Source: Candidatus Abawacabacteria bacterium RBG_16_42_10 (GTDB lineage: Bacteria > Patescibacteriota > Gracilibacteria > RBG-16-42-10). From it: a stretch of DNA of 39,274 nt. This document shows, piece after piece, positions 8,244 to 16,567 of this stretch (positions within the stretch are counted from its first letter, which is position 1; the number at the start of each line of letters is the position of its first letter). The translations under genes were made by a program, and so were the position numbers. Below the pieces are notes generated by a model, which did no database searches, was not told where the DNA came from, and saw only the letters and a list, made by a program, of their open reading frames with translations. The stretch spans positions 1,548 to 40,821 of the forward strand of contig MEWR01000014.1 of assembly GCA_001773455.1 (NCBI GenBank). Reading direction: 5' to 3'.

Positions 8244-9515
8244 ATGAAAAAATCCTTTGGATTCTTTTTGCTCCTTGTATTGCTGACGTTGCTTCCGTGG
8301 CATGCATTTTTGAAAACGTGGCTTTCATCTCTTTTTCTCGGTAGCAATGCTGACTTCCTCCCAACAATCAGCAATGTACTGAGCCTATGGAAAGAGATTC
8401 TTTTAGCAGTTTTGATAATTGTATTTCTCGTCTTCAACAAGACAAAAGGCTTTTGGCAACAATTTACCCGAGGGCACTGGGTATGGCTCGGAGCATATGT
8501 GATAACACTGCTTCTCTTTGCCGGCATACAAGCTCCCAATGCCATCGCTCTCATTTTGGGAATTCGTACAGATTTACTGTTCGTTCCAGTGTTATTTCTG
8601 GGAATACTTGTTGCAAACAGGATCGATAAAAAACAATTCACCAACATTCTTTGGGTCAGTATTATTTCTTTAAGTATTGCCGTCGGTATTGGTATCTTGG
8701 CTTGGTTCGTCTCTCCTGATATCGGCGTTAACTTTGGTTACAGTCCTTATCAAAGTTCGTTTGTCGAGAACAAACCACTTCCCGTGTATCATTGTTTATT
8801 TATTGATGAACAATGCATTCCCCGTTTACAAGCAACATTTTCCGGACCGAATCAGGCAGGTAGTCTGATGATTCTCCTTTTGGGTTTACTCGCCACGGTA
8901 ATTTCGAATTCACAATTTTACATTTTACATTTTACATTTTTAATTCCGCTCATTGGACTTGCACTAACCTTCTCCCGTTCAGCAATCATTGGCGCTATTG
9001 TAAGCAGCTTCATGCTCGTCCCGAGAAAGATATTCCTTATTGCTCTTAGTGGGATTGTGATACTTACAACAGGAATATTTGTCCTCAAATCTGACCTGAT
9101 CACTCACGGACTTTCGTCATCAGAGCATTGGGAAAAAACAATTGCTGGCATTACGCGCGTCATAGAAAAACCTTTGGGGACAGGATTTGGTACTGCAGGT
9201 CCCGTATCACGACGTTTATTTGGCCCTGAAAAAGCCCTGATCAGTGAAAATTGGTATCTCCAAATAGCAGAGGAAGGAGGCATTGTTCCCTCTCTCGTAT
9301 TTATTGCCTGGCTGGGTATGCTTATTTATCGCCTTTTCAAGAAAACAGAACGTTTTGCGAGAACCATGGCTTTCGTCCTCTTGGCTACATCACTCCAAGC
9401 ATTCTTCCTTCATCTCTGGGAAGATAGTGTCGTTACAATGTTGATATGGTTTTTCGTTGGCTTGGCACTTAGTCGTCAAAAATACCTACCCAATCATCAG
9501 GATCATCAATTGTAG
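8244..9515 (+). CDS. O-antigen ligase/polymerase-like (Wzy_C) membrane protein
   Basis: The 423-residue protein is strongly hydrophobic, with about ten predicted membrane segments. The larger extracytoplasmic loop resembles the O-antigen ligase/Wzy_C family: FSGPNQAGSLMILLLGL, LALTFSRSAIIGAIVSS and, later, GTGFGTAGPVSRRLFGP with SENWYLQIAEEGGIVPSL. Members transfer or polymerise lipid-linked glycans outside the membrane; here a role in surface polysaccharide or glycoprotein glycan assembly is inferred. One hydrophobic segment (QFYILHFTFLI, bases 8913-8945) is encoded by a 33-bp repeat also found at 28197 and 31467. Its end overlaps the convergent 94-residue ORF by 47 bp. Confidence 0.8.
   Translation: MKKSFGFFLLLVLLTLLPWHAFLKTWLSSLFLGSNADFLPTISNVLSLWKEILLAVLIIVFLVFNKTKGFWQQFTRGHWVWLGAYVITLLLFAGIQAPNAIALILGIRTDLLFVPVLFLGILVANRIDKKQFTNILWVSIISLSIAVGIGILAWFVSPDIGVNFGYSPYQSSFVENKPLPVYHCLFIDEQCIPRLQATFSGPNQAGSLMILLLGLLATVISNSQFYILHFTFLIPLIGLALTFSRSAIIGAIVSSFMLVPRKIFLIALSGIVILTTGIFVLKSDLITHGLSSSEHWEKTIAGITRVIEKPLGTGFGTAGPVSRRLFGPEKALISENWYLQIAEEGGIVPSLVFIAWLGMLIYRLFKKTERFARTMAFVLLATSLQAFFLHLWEDSVVTMLIWFFVGLALSRQKYLPNHQDHQL
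8913..8945. repeat. 33-bp AT-rich repeat, family D, inside coding sequence
   Basis: CAATTTTACATTTTACATTT and the following 13 bases are identical (33/33) to the reverse complement of 28197-28229 and 32/33 to that of 31467-31499. In the membrane protein it is read in frame as QFYILHFTFLI. Confidence 0.9.
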
Positions 9516-9753
9516 ATCTTTGCCCTCTATTTCCTTTCACCGAATATTCTCTCTCAGGAAGCTGCCGGACTGACGGTGGAATAACATCTTCCAAACTTTC
9601 AGCCTCATCACGTTCACCTAATTCTTCTATTTCATTTGGTGTCTCACGTAAAATCTTTGCGATTTTTTTACGCTTTTGATTTGGAAGAGTAGGAACAGGA
9701 GCGGGCAAGGGAAATGTCGGATTCCTGAGAAACTCGTGTAGCTTTTTGGTCAT
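9469..9753 (-). CDS. Small acidic, proline-rich hypothetical protein
   Basis: The 94-residue product is charged and probably mostly disordered: a basic, proline-rich N-terminal third (NPTFPLPAPVPTLPNQKRKK) and an acidic rest ending DDPDDWVGIFDD. It has no signal peptide, membrane segment or recognised domain. It lies 13 bp downstream of the 89-residue ORF on the same strand, so the two look cotranscribed. The 47-bp convergent overlap with the ligase-like gene slightly lowers confidence that the end is used. Function is unknown. Confidence 0.5.
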   Translation of the reverse strand: MTKKLHEFLRNPTFPLPAPVPTLPNQKRKKIAKILRETPNEIEELGERDEAESLEDVIPPSVRQLPEREYSVKGNRGQRSTIDDPDDWVGIFDD

Positions 9754-9766
9754 GAGATAAAAAAAG

Positions 9767-10036
9767 TTAAGAAATTATTTCCTGGAGGAATTGTCGATGT
9801 TTTCGAATGGTATCAATAAATGTAAAAAGTCTTTCATCATCGACTCGCAATCGATCATCTTCATGAAAGCAAAACTTCTTCAAAGAAGAGAAATCATCAC
9901 TCTCACCTTCCTCTATCTGGATAAGTTGCCGAAACAAATCTCGAACAACCTGAGATCTTTCCCGTTCTGGAATGTTCAATTCCAAAAATCTTCTGATAAA
10001 TTCTGCATTAAATCGGAACTGTTCGGGGATATACAT
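9767..10036 (-). CDS. Small helical hypothetical protein
   Basis: The 89-residue product is predicted to be mostly helical and charged (FIRRFLELNIPERERSQVVR, then RLFTFIDTIRKHRQFLQEII), without cysteines, signal or membrane segments. It resembles a small protein-interaction module but matches no family I recognise. The gene is first of a two-gene minus-strand unit with the 94-residue ORF and is divergent from the membrane protein at 10162. The 125-bp divergent gap contains a good promoter for the plus-strand gene. Function unknown. Confidence 0.55.
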   Translation of the reverse strand: MYIPEQFRFNAEFIRRFLELNIPERERSQVVRDLFRQLIQIEEGESDDFSSLKKFCFHEDDRLRVDDERLFTFIDTIRKHRQFLQEIIS

Positions 10037-10127
10037 AGAAAGTGTGACCAGATGCTAAGTTACCACATTATCGACTATAGTCAACAAGAGCCTCTCATTT
10101 TCCACTACTCGCGAAAGCAATTTTTTA

Positions 10128-10136
10128 TGCTACAAT
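10128..10136 (+). promoter_or_regulatory. Extended -10 promoter for the 10162 membrane-protein gene
   Basis: TGCTACAAT is an extended -10 about 25 bp before the ATG, giving a leader of about 18 nt. No convincing -35 is seen, as often with extended -10 sites. Confidence 0.45.
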
Positions 10137-10161
10137 AGTTCTGATATTTCTTCTCGATTCT

Positions 10162-10890
10162 ATGGCAGATAATGATTTTTACATTGGGCCCCGAAAATAT
10201 GAAGGCGTGATCGTTTTCTATCGTATGTTGGCCGGTATTGTCGGTGGTTTAGCTGGCGGACTTATCATTCTCATCGGGCTTATTCTTGCAGGTTCTCTTC
10301 TCAATGCACTCGCTGATCCCACCGCATTTGTTTCACCATTCGCCATCTTCATGGCTGTGAGTGTGCTCTTTATGGCAGGTCTTGTCGGCAATGGCCTCAG
10401 TGTTTTCCTTATGAGTTTAAGCGATCAGGACAAATACCAAAATCCTTATCGTGGTCTTCTTCAGGTGGCGGTCATCAATATTGTCATCTTTTTAATCAGC
10501 ATTGGTGCTTATTTTATTGCTCGATCGATCGATATCAGCTTCATGATCACCGTGGCATTGGTACAATTTGTTTCTTCAGCACTTGCTTCTACTTTTGTTT
10601 TTAGCGCCGTCACTGTACGTCCCAGTGAATTCGTCATCGAAATTTATGGTGGCTTTATCAGTATGCTACTAGGTCTTGGTATAGCTACACTGGTCTACTT
10701 CGTCGGCAATGAGTTAGCTCTTTTCTTTGGCCTGCCTATCATCATGTGGTTCAGCATCGGTTTCTTCGGTGGTCTCACAGAATTCTTCTATTATCAACTC
10801 TATCGTCACACTGGTGTCGATGTCTTAGAAACCGGCGACGCAGACTATCAAGACGAAGGTTTTGATGAACCTGCTGAAAGGAAGAAATAG
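10162..10890 (+). CDS. Polytopic membrane protein of unknown function
   Basis: The 242-residue protein has about six hydrophobic segments (for example IVGGLAGGLIILIGLILAGS, VAVINIVIFLISIGAYFIA, MLLGLGIATLVYFVG and IIMWFSIGFFGGLTEFFYY). A soluble, acidic C-terminal tail follows (TGDADYQDEGFDEPAERKK). There is no catalytic motif, transporter signature or conserved charged residue in a membrane span that I can assign. It stands alone: small divergent ORFs upstream, then repeats and tRNA genes downstream. A repeat composed of family A and a CCTGCCC...ATCGAAGGG unit starts right after its TAG stop. Confidence 0.75.
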   Translation: MADNDFYIGPRKYEGVIVFYRMLAGIVGGLAGGLIILIGLILAGSLLNALADPTAFVSPFAIFMAVSVLFMAGLVGNGLSVFLMSLSDQDKYQNPYRGLLQVAVINIVIFLISIGAYFIARSIDISFMITVALVQFVSSALASTFVFSAVTVRPSEFVIEIYGGFISMLLGLGIATLVYFVGNELALFFGLPIIMWFSIGFFGGLTEFFYYQLYRHTGVDVLETGDADYQDEGFDEPAERKK

Positions 10891-11253
10891 TTCAAGTTCT
10901 AAATTCCAAGCCTGCCCCGAGTGTATCGAAGGGTTCAGAGTTCTAAGTGGCATAAAACTCAAGTTTCTTTCTTATTCTTATATCGATCCTTCGAGCATAG
11001 GGTGCTTTTTAATAGAAATAAGCACTTTAAGAATTAAGATAAACATTAGACACTTTCATAGCACGCCACGAACCCGACCGGAGTGAGTGGTTTGAGTCTA
11101 ATGGCTGCGCCAAAATACCCGACCGGAGTGAGTGGAAAATTTGCAATGAACTACTCCTGTGTCGAGTTCATTGCATGAACCACTATTTATTTTTTATAGC
11201 CAAGAAGCGATTCTCTGGCAGCAGCCATGAATCCGAGCGCAGCGAGTGGTTCA
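10891..11253. repeat. Gene-free 363-bp stretch filled with repeats
   Basis: No credible gene is visible. 10891-10948 is a family A repeat with a CCTGCCCCGAGTGTATCGAA unit nested in it. CCCGACCGGAGTGAGTGG occurs twice exactly (11073-11090 and 11118-11135). GCAATGAACT/AGTTCATTGC forms a 10-bp perfect stem with a 12-nt loop (11143-11174). A half-copy of family E (ATGAACCACT) follows. The track ORFs here are repeat translations. Confidence 0.7.
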
Positions 11254-11256
11254 TGG
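11225..11256. repeat. Family E palindrome abutting the 3' end of tRNA-Arg(CCG)
   Basis: CCATGAATCC...GGTTCATGG forms a hairpin. Its outer TGG (the CCA on the minus strand) is also the encoded CCA end of the tRNA, so repeat and tRNA overlap by three bases. Confidence 0.8.
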
Positions 11257-11328
11257 TGACCCCAAGAGGAATTGAACCTCTATCTAAACCTTCGGAGGGC
11301 TTCGTTCTATCCGTTAAACTATGGGGTC
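11254..11328 (-). tRNA. tRNA-Arg(CCG)
   Basis: The minus strand folds as a complete cloverleaf. The acceptor stem is GACCCCA/TGGGGTC, the D arm GTTT...GAAC, and the anticodon stem AAGCC/GGTTT encloses loop CTCCGAA (anticodon CCG, reading CGG). The T arm is AGAGG TTCAATT CCTCT. The discriminator is A and CCA is encoded. It lies 35 bp downstream of the ASCH gene on the same strand. A family E hairpin starts at its CCA. Confidence 0.93.
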
Positions 11329-11363
11329 GGATTAATTTAAAATTAACAATTGAAAATTGAAAA

Positions 11364-11741
11364 TTAAATTACCTTAACAAAAATAGCACAAACACCGTAG
11401 AGCTTTTCTTCCTCTGGAGAATAATATTTATGCATATTATCTAGTTTTTCTTGTAATCTTGCGTCTTGATTATATCCTACTGCTATTCCATCTATAGTAT
11501 TAAACATCTCTTCGAGACTTGGAAATACCAAAAGATCAATAATCAAAGTGTCAATTTTTTCGTTTTTATCTGTTCTATTGCTAAAGGTAATTTTATCGCC
11601 TGTTTTTAATTTGCGTCTTTTTTCATCATACAATCTTAATTCTATAGTCTTCGATCCACTTTTAACCATGGAAAAAGCATTGGCATTAAGCCACATTTCA
11701 TGTTCGGCCGGTACTAAATTTTCAAGTGATGATTTCTCCAT
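11364..11741 (-). CDS. ASCH-domain protein
   Basis: The 125-residue product fits the ASCH fold, a small beta-barrel related to PUA and linked to RNA binding; one bacterial member (YqfB) is an N4-acetylcytidine amidohydrolase. The family pattern is visible: MWLNANAFSMVKSGSKTIEL, RLYDEKRRKLKTGDKITFSN, and VFPSLEEMFNTID. I chose the ATG at 11741; the track start (11792) adds MNHSLCSGSWLRHILYF, which is translated palindromic repeat and tRNA flank. The gene lies between tRNA-Arg(CCT) (51 bp upstream) and tRNA-Arg(CCG) (35 bp downstream), all on the same strand. A tRNA or translation-related role is inferred from context only. Confidence 0.8.
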   Translation of the reverse strand: MEKSSLENLVPAEHEMWLNANAFSMVKSGSKTIELRLYDEKRRKLKTGDKITFSNRTDKNEKIDTLIIDLLVFPSLEEMFNTIDGIAVGYNQDARLQEKLDNMHKYYSPEEEKLYGVCAIFVKVI

Positions 11742-11762
11742 AAAGTAAAGGATATGGCGGAG

Positions 11763-11794
11763 CCATGAACCCGAACAAAGTGAGTGGTTCATGG
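11763..11794. repeat. Family E palindrome abutting the 3' end of tRNA-Arg(CCT)
   Basis: CCATGAACCC...GGTTCATGG is a second nearly identical hairpin placed exactly as at the other tRNA-Arg gene, overlapping its encoded CCA. Confidence 0.8.
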
Positions 11795-11866
11795 TGACCC
11801 TGAGAGGAATTGAACCTCTATTTAGGCCTTAGGAGTGCCTCGTTCTATCCGTTGAACTACAGGATC
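11792..11866 (-). tRNA. tRNA-Arg(CCT)
   Basis: The minus strand gives acceptor GATCCTG/CAGGGTC, D arm GTTC...GAAC, anticodon loop CTCCTAA (anticodon CCT, reading AGG), T arm AGAGG TTCAATT CCTCT, discriminator A and encoded CCA. The anticodon stem AGGCA/GGCCT has one A-G mismatch next to the loop. It is probably first in a unit with the ASCH gene and tRNA-Arg(CCG). Confidence 0.92.
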
Positions 11867-11878
11867 ATACGTGCGACC

Positions 11879-11887
11879 ACTGTAGCA
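11879..11887 (-). promoter_or_regulatory. Extended -10 for tRNA-Arg(CCT)
   Basis: On the minus strand TGCTACAGT lies 12 bp before the first tRNA base, a suitable distance for a short 5' leader removed by RNase P. Confidence 0.45.
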
Positions 11888-11928
11888 AATTTTTAAAAAC
11901 AAATCTCATATTGACACCACCCTCCCAC

Positions 11929-11990
11929 ACCCGAAGGGTCCCCTTTGGGGCCTGGGGTCGCCTCAGGCGACCACCCTCATGCGAAAGCAT
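11929..11990. repeat. Array of four small perfect hairpins
   Basis: Consecutive stems: ACCC-GAA-GGGT, CCCC-TTT-GGGG, GGTCGCC-TCA-GGCGACC and ATGC-GAAA-GCAT. They fill about 60 bp between the mannosyltransferase 3' end and the tRNA-Arg(CCT) promoter. The last would be a GNRA-type tetraloop if read from the plus strand. The rest of this 215-bp gap holds nothing else recognisable except the family B copy at 12043. Confidence 0.7.
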
Positions 11991-12042
11991 AAATTTGTCG
12001 CACATTAACATATCAAAAATGAAAAAAATCTTCTTGACTTTC

Positions 12043-12076
12043 ACTCTTAACTCAGCACTCTGAACTCTGAACTTGA
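12043..12076. repeat. Family B repeat after the mannosyltransferase stop
   Basis: On the minus strand the TAA stop is followed within a few bases by CTCAAGTTCAGAGTTCAGAG and GTGCTGAGTTAAGAGTG, a short member of family B. Confidence 0.65.
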
Positions 12077-12081
12077 GTTTT

Positions 12082-13359
12082 TTATCTTCTCCACTGCTCA
12101 AACCACAGAAGTGCATTGAAATATTTTTGACTTATCGGAATACCAGTAAGCAATGGATAAAAACAAACGAACCATAAAGCAAAAAGTCCGAGAAGTATTG
12201 GCACAATAATTTTCCCTTGCTTGCTCTTCCATAGTTGCCAGAGAGTCAGACTCAGAAGCAATTGCCAGACAATCGCCACACCCATGAAATAATAAAGAAA
12301 AGAAACGCGACTAATGAAAATCCAAGGTACATACATGAGCACACTGCTAATACTCAGACACCATTGCCAAGCATTCTTGGGCCAAACAAAAAAGACTGTA
12401 TATACAAAAACAACGAGAGCCGACCACCAAGTAAGAGGATTTCCTATCGTGATAATCCCGTAATAATGACCATCCACTAATTGAAAATGATCCCAAATAG
12501 GTCGTACCATAAAAGGCCATGTCCACCATGATGAACCGTAAGGATGAGTCGCTGTTAAGTCACGACTAAAAACATATGCTTGCTTATGCCACGTAACAAA
12601 AGCATTCCAGACACTATCAAAAGGCTCCATGATGTCTCTGGACAATTGCTGCCAATTTCCTCCCTCCCCCAAAAAGGCAAGTATATACGTCGCAGAAGCC
12701 ACCAGAAGAAGTACAAGCAATCCAATGATTGGATAGGGAACAATCAGCTTTTTCCAATGAAACAGTAACCAAACGAAACACAAGATCAGTGCTGCCAGAC
12801 CTAACCATTTAATAGCCACTGCACAGCCGGTGAGAACTGCCGCCAAGAGCAGATACAGAACTTGTTTTTTTACTATCTTTTGTTCAAGTGCGATGACAAA
12901 AAATAAAAATGCAGCAAAAACAAAGAAATACATAATACCATCCATGAGCCCCAAACGACCATACACGAAAAGCATGCCATCAACACCAGCTATCAGGAGA
13001 GCAATAAATGCTGCTTGCCAAGATTTCGTCATTCTCCAAGCCAATTGCCATAGTACCGTCAGTAATCCCATACCAAAGAGGTATGACATAATGCGCCAGC
13101 CAAAGGCATTATTGCCAAACACCCATTCACCCACCGCAATAATCCATTTCCCCAGAGGAGGATGAATATCAAAAAATGCTTCCCCTATGATGTACTTTTG
13201 CGCAAAAACTGGGAAATACACTTCATCAAAAATCACGTCCTGAGGAGATGCTAGATGCCAAGCACGAACAACAGCAAATACTACAAAGAGCCCTAAAGCC
13301 GCAACGTAGTAAGCGTCCCAGGACTTTATGTGTTGCAGCAGTGAAATTTTTTTTGTCAT
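12082..13359 (-). CDS. Dolichyl-phosphate-mannose-protein mannosyltransferase-like protein (PMT, GT39)
   Basis: The 425-residue membrane protein fits PMT-type protein O-mannosyltransferases, which move mannose from a polyprenyl phosphate to Ser/Thr residues outside the membrane. The first loop has the key acidic motif VIFDEVYFPVFAQKYI, then FFDIHPPLGKWIIAVGEWVF. About ten membrane spans follow, and a WWTWPFMVRPIW segment matches the family's large C-terminal region. I reject the track start at 13431: it runs through the 3' end of rnpB. The ATG at 13359 follows the P1 helix of rnpB by 13 nt. The AAGGAGG there belongs to rnpB and sits about 14 nt upstream, so cotranscription is likely. Ser/Thr-rich linkers elsewhere in the window are plausible targets. 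Confidence 0.88.
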   Translation of the reverse strand: MTKKISLLQHIKSWDAYYVAALGLFVVFAVVRAWHLASPQDVIFDEVYFPVFAQKYIIGEAFFDIHPPLGKWIIAVGEWVFGNNAFGWRIMSYLFGMGLLTVLWQLAWRMTKSWQAAFIALLIAGVDGMLFVYGRLGLMDGIMYFFVFAAFLFFVIALEQKIVKKQVLYLLLAAVLTGCAVAIKWLGLAALILCFVWLLFHWKKLIVPYPIIGLLVLLLVASATYILAFLGEGGNWQQLSRDIMEPFDSVWNAFVTWHKQAYVFSRDLTATHPYGSSWWTWPFMVRPIWDHFQLVDGHYYGIITIGNPLTWWSALVVFVYTVFFVWPKNAWQWCLSISSVLMYVPWIFISRVSFLYYFMGVAIVWQLLLSLTLWQLWKSKQGKIIVPILLGLFALWFVCFYPLLTGIPISQKYFNALLWFEQWRR

Positions 13360-13372
13360 ATGAAGAAAAATT

Positions 13373-13772
13373 GCCTCCTTTGGTAAGCCGGATTCTGTAG
13401 CCCTGAATCCAAGCGTTAGCGAGTGGTTCATGGGTGACTATCATCTATCTAGTCCCGCCCTTGCGGGCGGGATCATGCAGTGGGCGAAAAAGGTCTTGTT
13501 GAGCAAAGAATTTCCTTTCTCTCCATCCCACCTTGCAGCTCATAGGGTTTACCGACACTCGTCTATCACTAGACGCATTCCCACGTACGTAGGACTTTTC
13601 ACCTTTGATTTCGCCGAAGCAAAATTCGTATTGTCTCTGTGGCACTATCCCTATCTCGCATTTTGAATATATTGCGGGACGGTTCCCGTTAGGAACTATG
13701 ATGCTCAAGCTGCTGTCCGGACTTTCCTCCCTGTACCAGATGGTACAGGGCGATAATCTGTCCAAAAGAGGC
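13373..13772 (-). ncRNA. rnpB: RNase P RNA, bacterial type A-like
   Basis: The minus strand carries the conserved blocks of RNase P RNA, the ribozyme that trims tRNA 5' ends. They are GGAGGAAAGTCCGGACAGC near the 5' end, GTGTCGGTAAACCC in the middle and ACAGAATCCGGCTTA at the 3' end. The ends are set by the P1 helix, GCCTCTTTTGG pairing with CCAAAGGAGGC. P2 (GATTATC/GATAGTC) and a P18-like hairpin (CCCGCCC-GCAA-GGGCGGG) can be drawn. The length is 400 nt. The 3' domain carries a hairpin that is a family E palindrome, at the P19 position. ORF-track entries here are spurious. Confidence 0.95.
13404..13430. repeat. Family E palindrome inside rnpB (P19 position)
   Basis: TGAATCC...GGTTCA matches the palindromes after both tRNA-Arg genes. 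It lies between the P2 and P4 3' strands of rnpB and, with flanking CCC/GGG, forms a stem. Confidence 0.7.
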
Positions 13773-13846
13773 ATAACGATTATAAAAACATGGCTTGCTT
13801 ATGTCTAGTCCTCATTCCCTATTATCATGTATAATAATAATGGCTT

Positions 13847-14857
13847 ATGACACAAATACAAACTTTACTTAACGATCTTTTCTTTTGGTTCAGCAACATT
13901 TGGACTTGGATGATTGAACATCCCGGCCTTTTGATATTTTTGGCAATGGGGGCACTCATTCCTGCCGGTTTCTGGTTATGGTTATATTACCGGCAGGTAT
14001 ACATGGACAAAGAAGATAAAAAGTGGATGATTGTCACGTTTTTTTGCGGAATATTCGCAGTTTTGCCGGTTCTTGGAGTGAATTATTTGCTCAAGACTTT
14101 TGCCAACTTTGAATTGATTAATTTCGTAGAAGATGCGACTCTCGCTCAGCGTATTCCTCTTGTCATACTTGGTTTCATGATCATGGGAGGATTGGAAGAA
14201 TATGCCAAGTTTGTGATTGTTCGCGGAGTAAATGACAAACAGCAAGCTTTCAACCGTGTTGCTGACGGTATCGAATACGCAGTTGCCGGTGCTCTGGGCT
14301 TCGCTTTCATTGAAAATCTTGCCTACTTTGCCGTAGCTGCACAAGAATATTCTGAAGGACCTATAAACTTTGTCGCTCTTATGAGTGATAGTACCTTTAT
14401 TCAAATCGTGATTGCCAGAAACATGGGAACCATGCTCGTACACACATTATTTTCTGGTTTCTTGGGATATTATTATGGAAAGGCAAAAATATTAGGCTTA
14501 CAAGCCGAAATTTCTGAAAAGAAAAAACTACGTAAATATCTGCTTGTCAAAGGCGTCAAAGCTCGTGTCAAACGCTTACGTATGATTTGGGACAATCGGA
14601 AATTTCCTGTCCCACGAGCTATTCATATCAAACAAGATGAGCTTATCGCTGAAGGGCTGATGGTCGCGATCGTTTTACATGCTACTTACAATTCACTATT
14701 ACACCTCGACGTGAGTTATCTTATTGCTCCACTTATAATCGGTGAATTCGCTTTGATAATGCATGAACTCCATCTCGAGAAAAATCTTCTGGTATATGAT
14801 CTCGAGAAAGTCGAACGGACCGAAATCCGAAAAGAACTCGAAAAAAGTGTAGAGTGA
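13847..14857 (+). CDS. PrsW family intramembrane metalloprotease (M82)
   Basis: The 336-residue membrane protein fits the PrsW family, whose founding member cleaves an anti-sigma factor in Bacillus. Family motifs are visible: GGLEEYAKFVIV (EExxK, about residue 112), ALGFAFIENLAYF (about 150), MLVHTLFSGFLGYYYGKA (about 198) and VAIVLHATYNSLLHL (about 275). Glutamates and histidines in these motifs are the proposed metal ligands. About seven membrane spans and a charged cytoplasmic C-terminus follow. A TATAAT at 13830-13835 gives a very short leader. The last codons and the stop fall inside a family B repeat. The substrate is unknown; no sigma/anti-sigma pair is in the window. Confidence 0.85.
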   Translation: MTQIQTLLNDLFFWFSNIWTWMIEHPGLLIFLAMGALIPAGFWLWLYYRQVYMDKEDKKWMIVTFFCGIFAVLPVLGVNYLLKTFANFELINFVEDATLAQRIPLVILGFMIMGGLEEYAKFVIVRGVNDKQQAFNRVADGIEYAVAGALGFAFIENLAYFAVAAQEYSEGPINFVALMSDSTFIQIVIARNMGTMLVHTLFSGFLGYYYGKAKILGLQAEISEKKKLRKYLLVKGVKARVKRLRMIWDNRKFPVPRAIHIKQDELIAEGLMVAIVLHATYNSLLHLDVSYLIAPLIIGEFALIMHELHLEKNLLVYDLEKVERTEIRKELEKSVE

Positions 14858-14914
14858 TGAGTTCTGAGTGCAGAAACTTCAACTCATCATTCAGCGCTCT
14901 GCACTCTGAACTTG
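14852..14914. repeat. Family B inverted repeat between convergent stops
   Basis: GAGTTCTGAGTGCAG and TCAGCGCTCTGCACTCTGAA form an inverted repeat lying exactly between the PrsW-like gene stop and the tgt stop, a suitable place for a bidirectional terminator. Confidence 0.7.
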
Positions 14915-14916
14915 TG

Positions 14917-16564
<1,648 letters not shown>

Positions 16565-16567
16565 AGA

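Noticed and set aside
11364-11792. Track start of the ASCH ORF (MNHSLCSGSWLRH...)
   Set aside because: These residues are the family E palindrome downstream of tRNA-Arg(CCT); the similar MNHSL in two ORFs is a repeat artefact, not a shared domain.
12082-13431. Track start of the mannosyltransferase ORF (MNHSLTLGFRATESG...)
   Set aside because: The first 24 codons translate the 3' end of rnpB and its palindrome; the ATG at 13359 gives the normal family N-terminus.
13430-13808. ORFs of 60-110 codons on both strands around 13.4-13.8 kb
   Set aside because: They overlap conserved RNase P RNA sequence and have no protein features.
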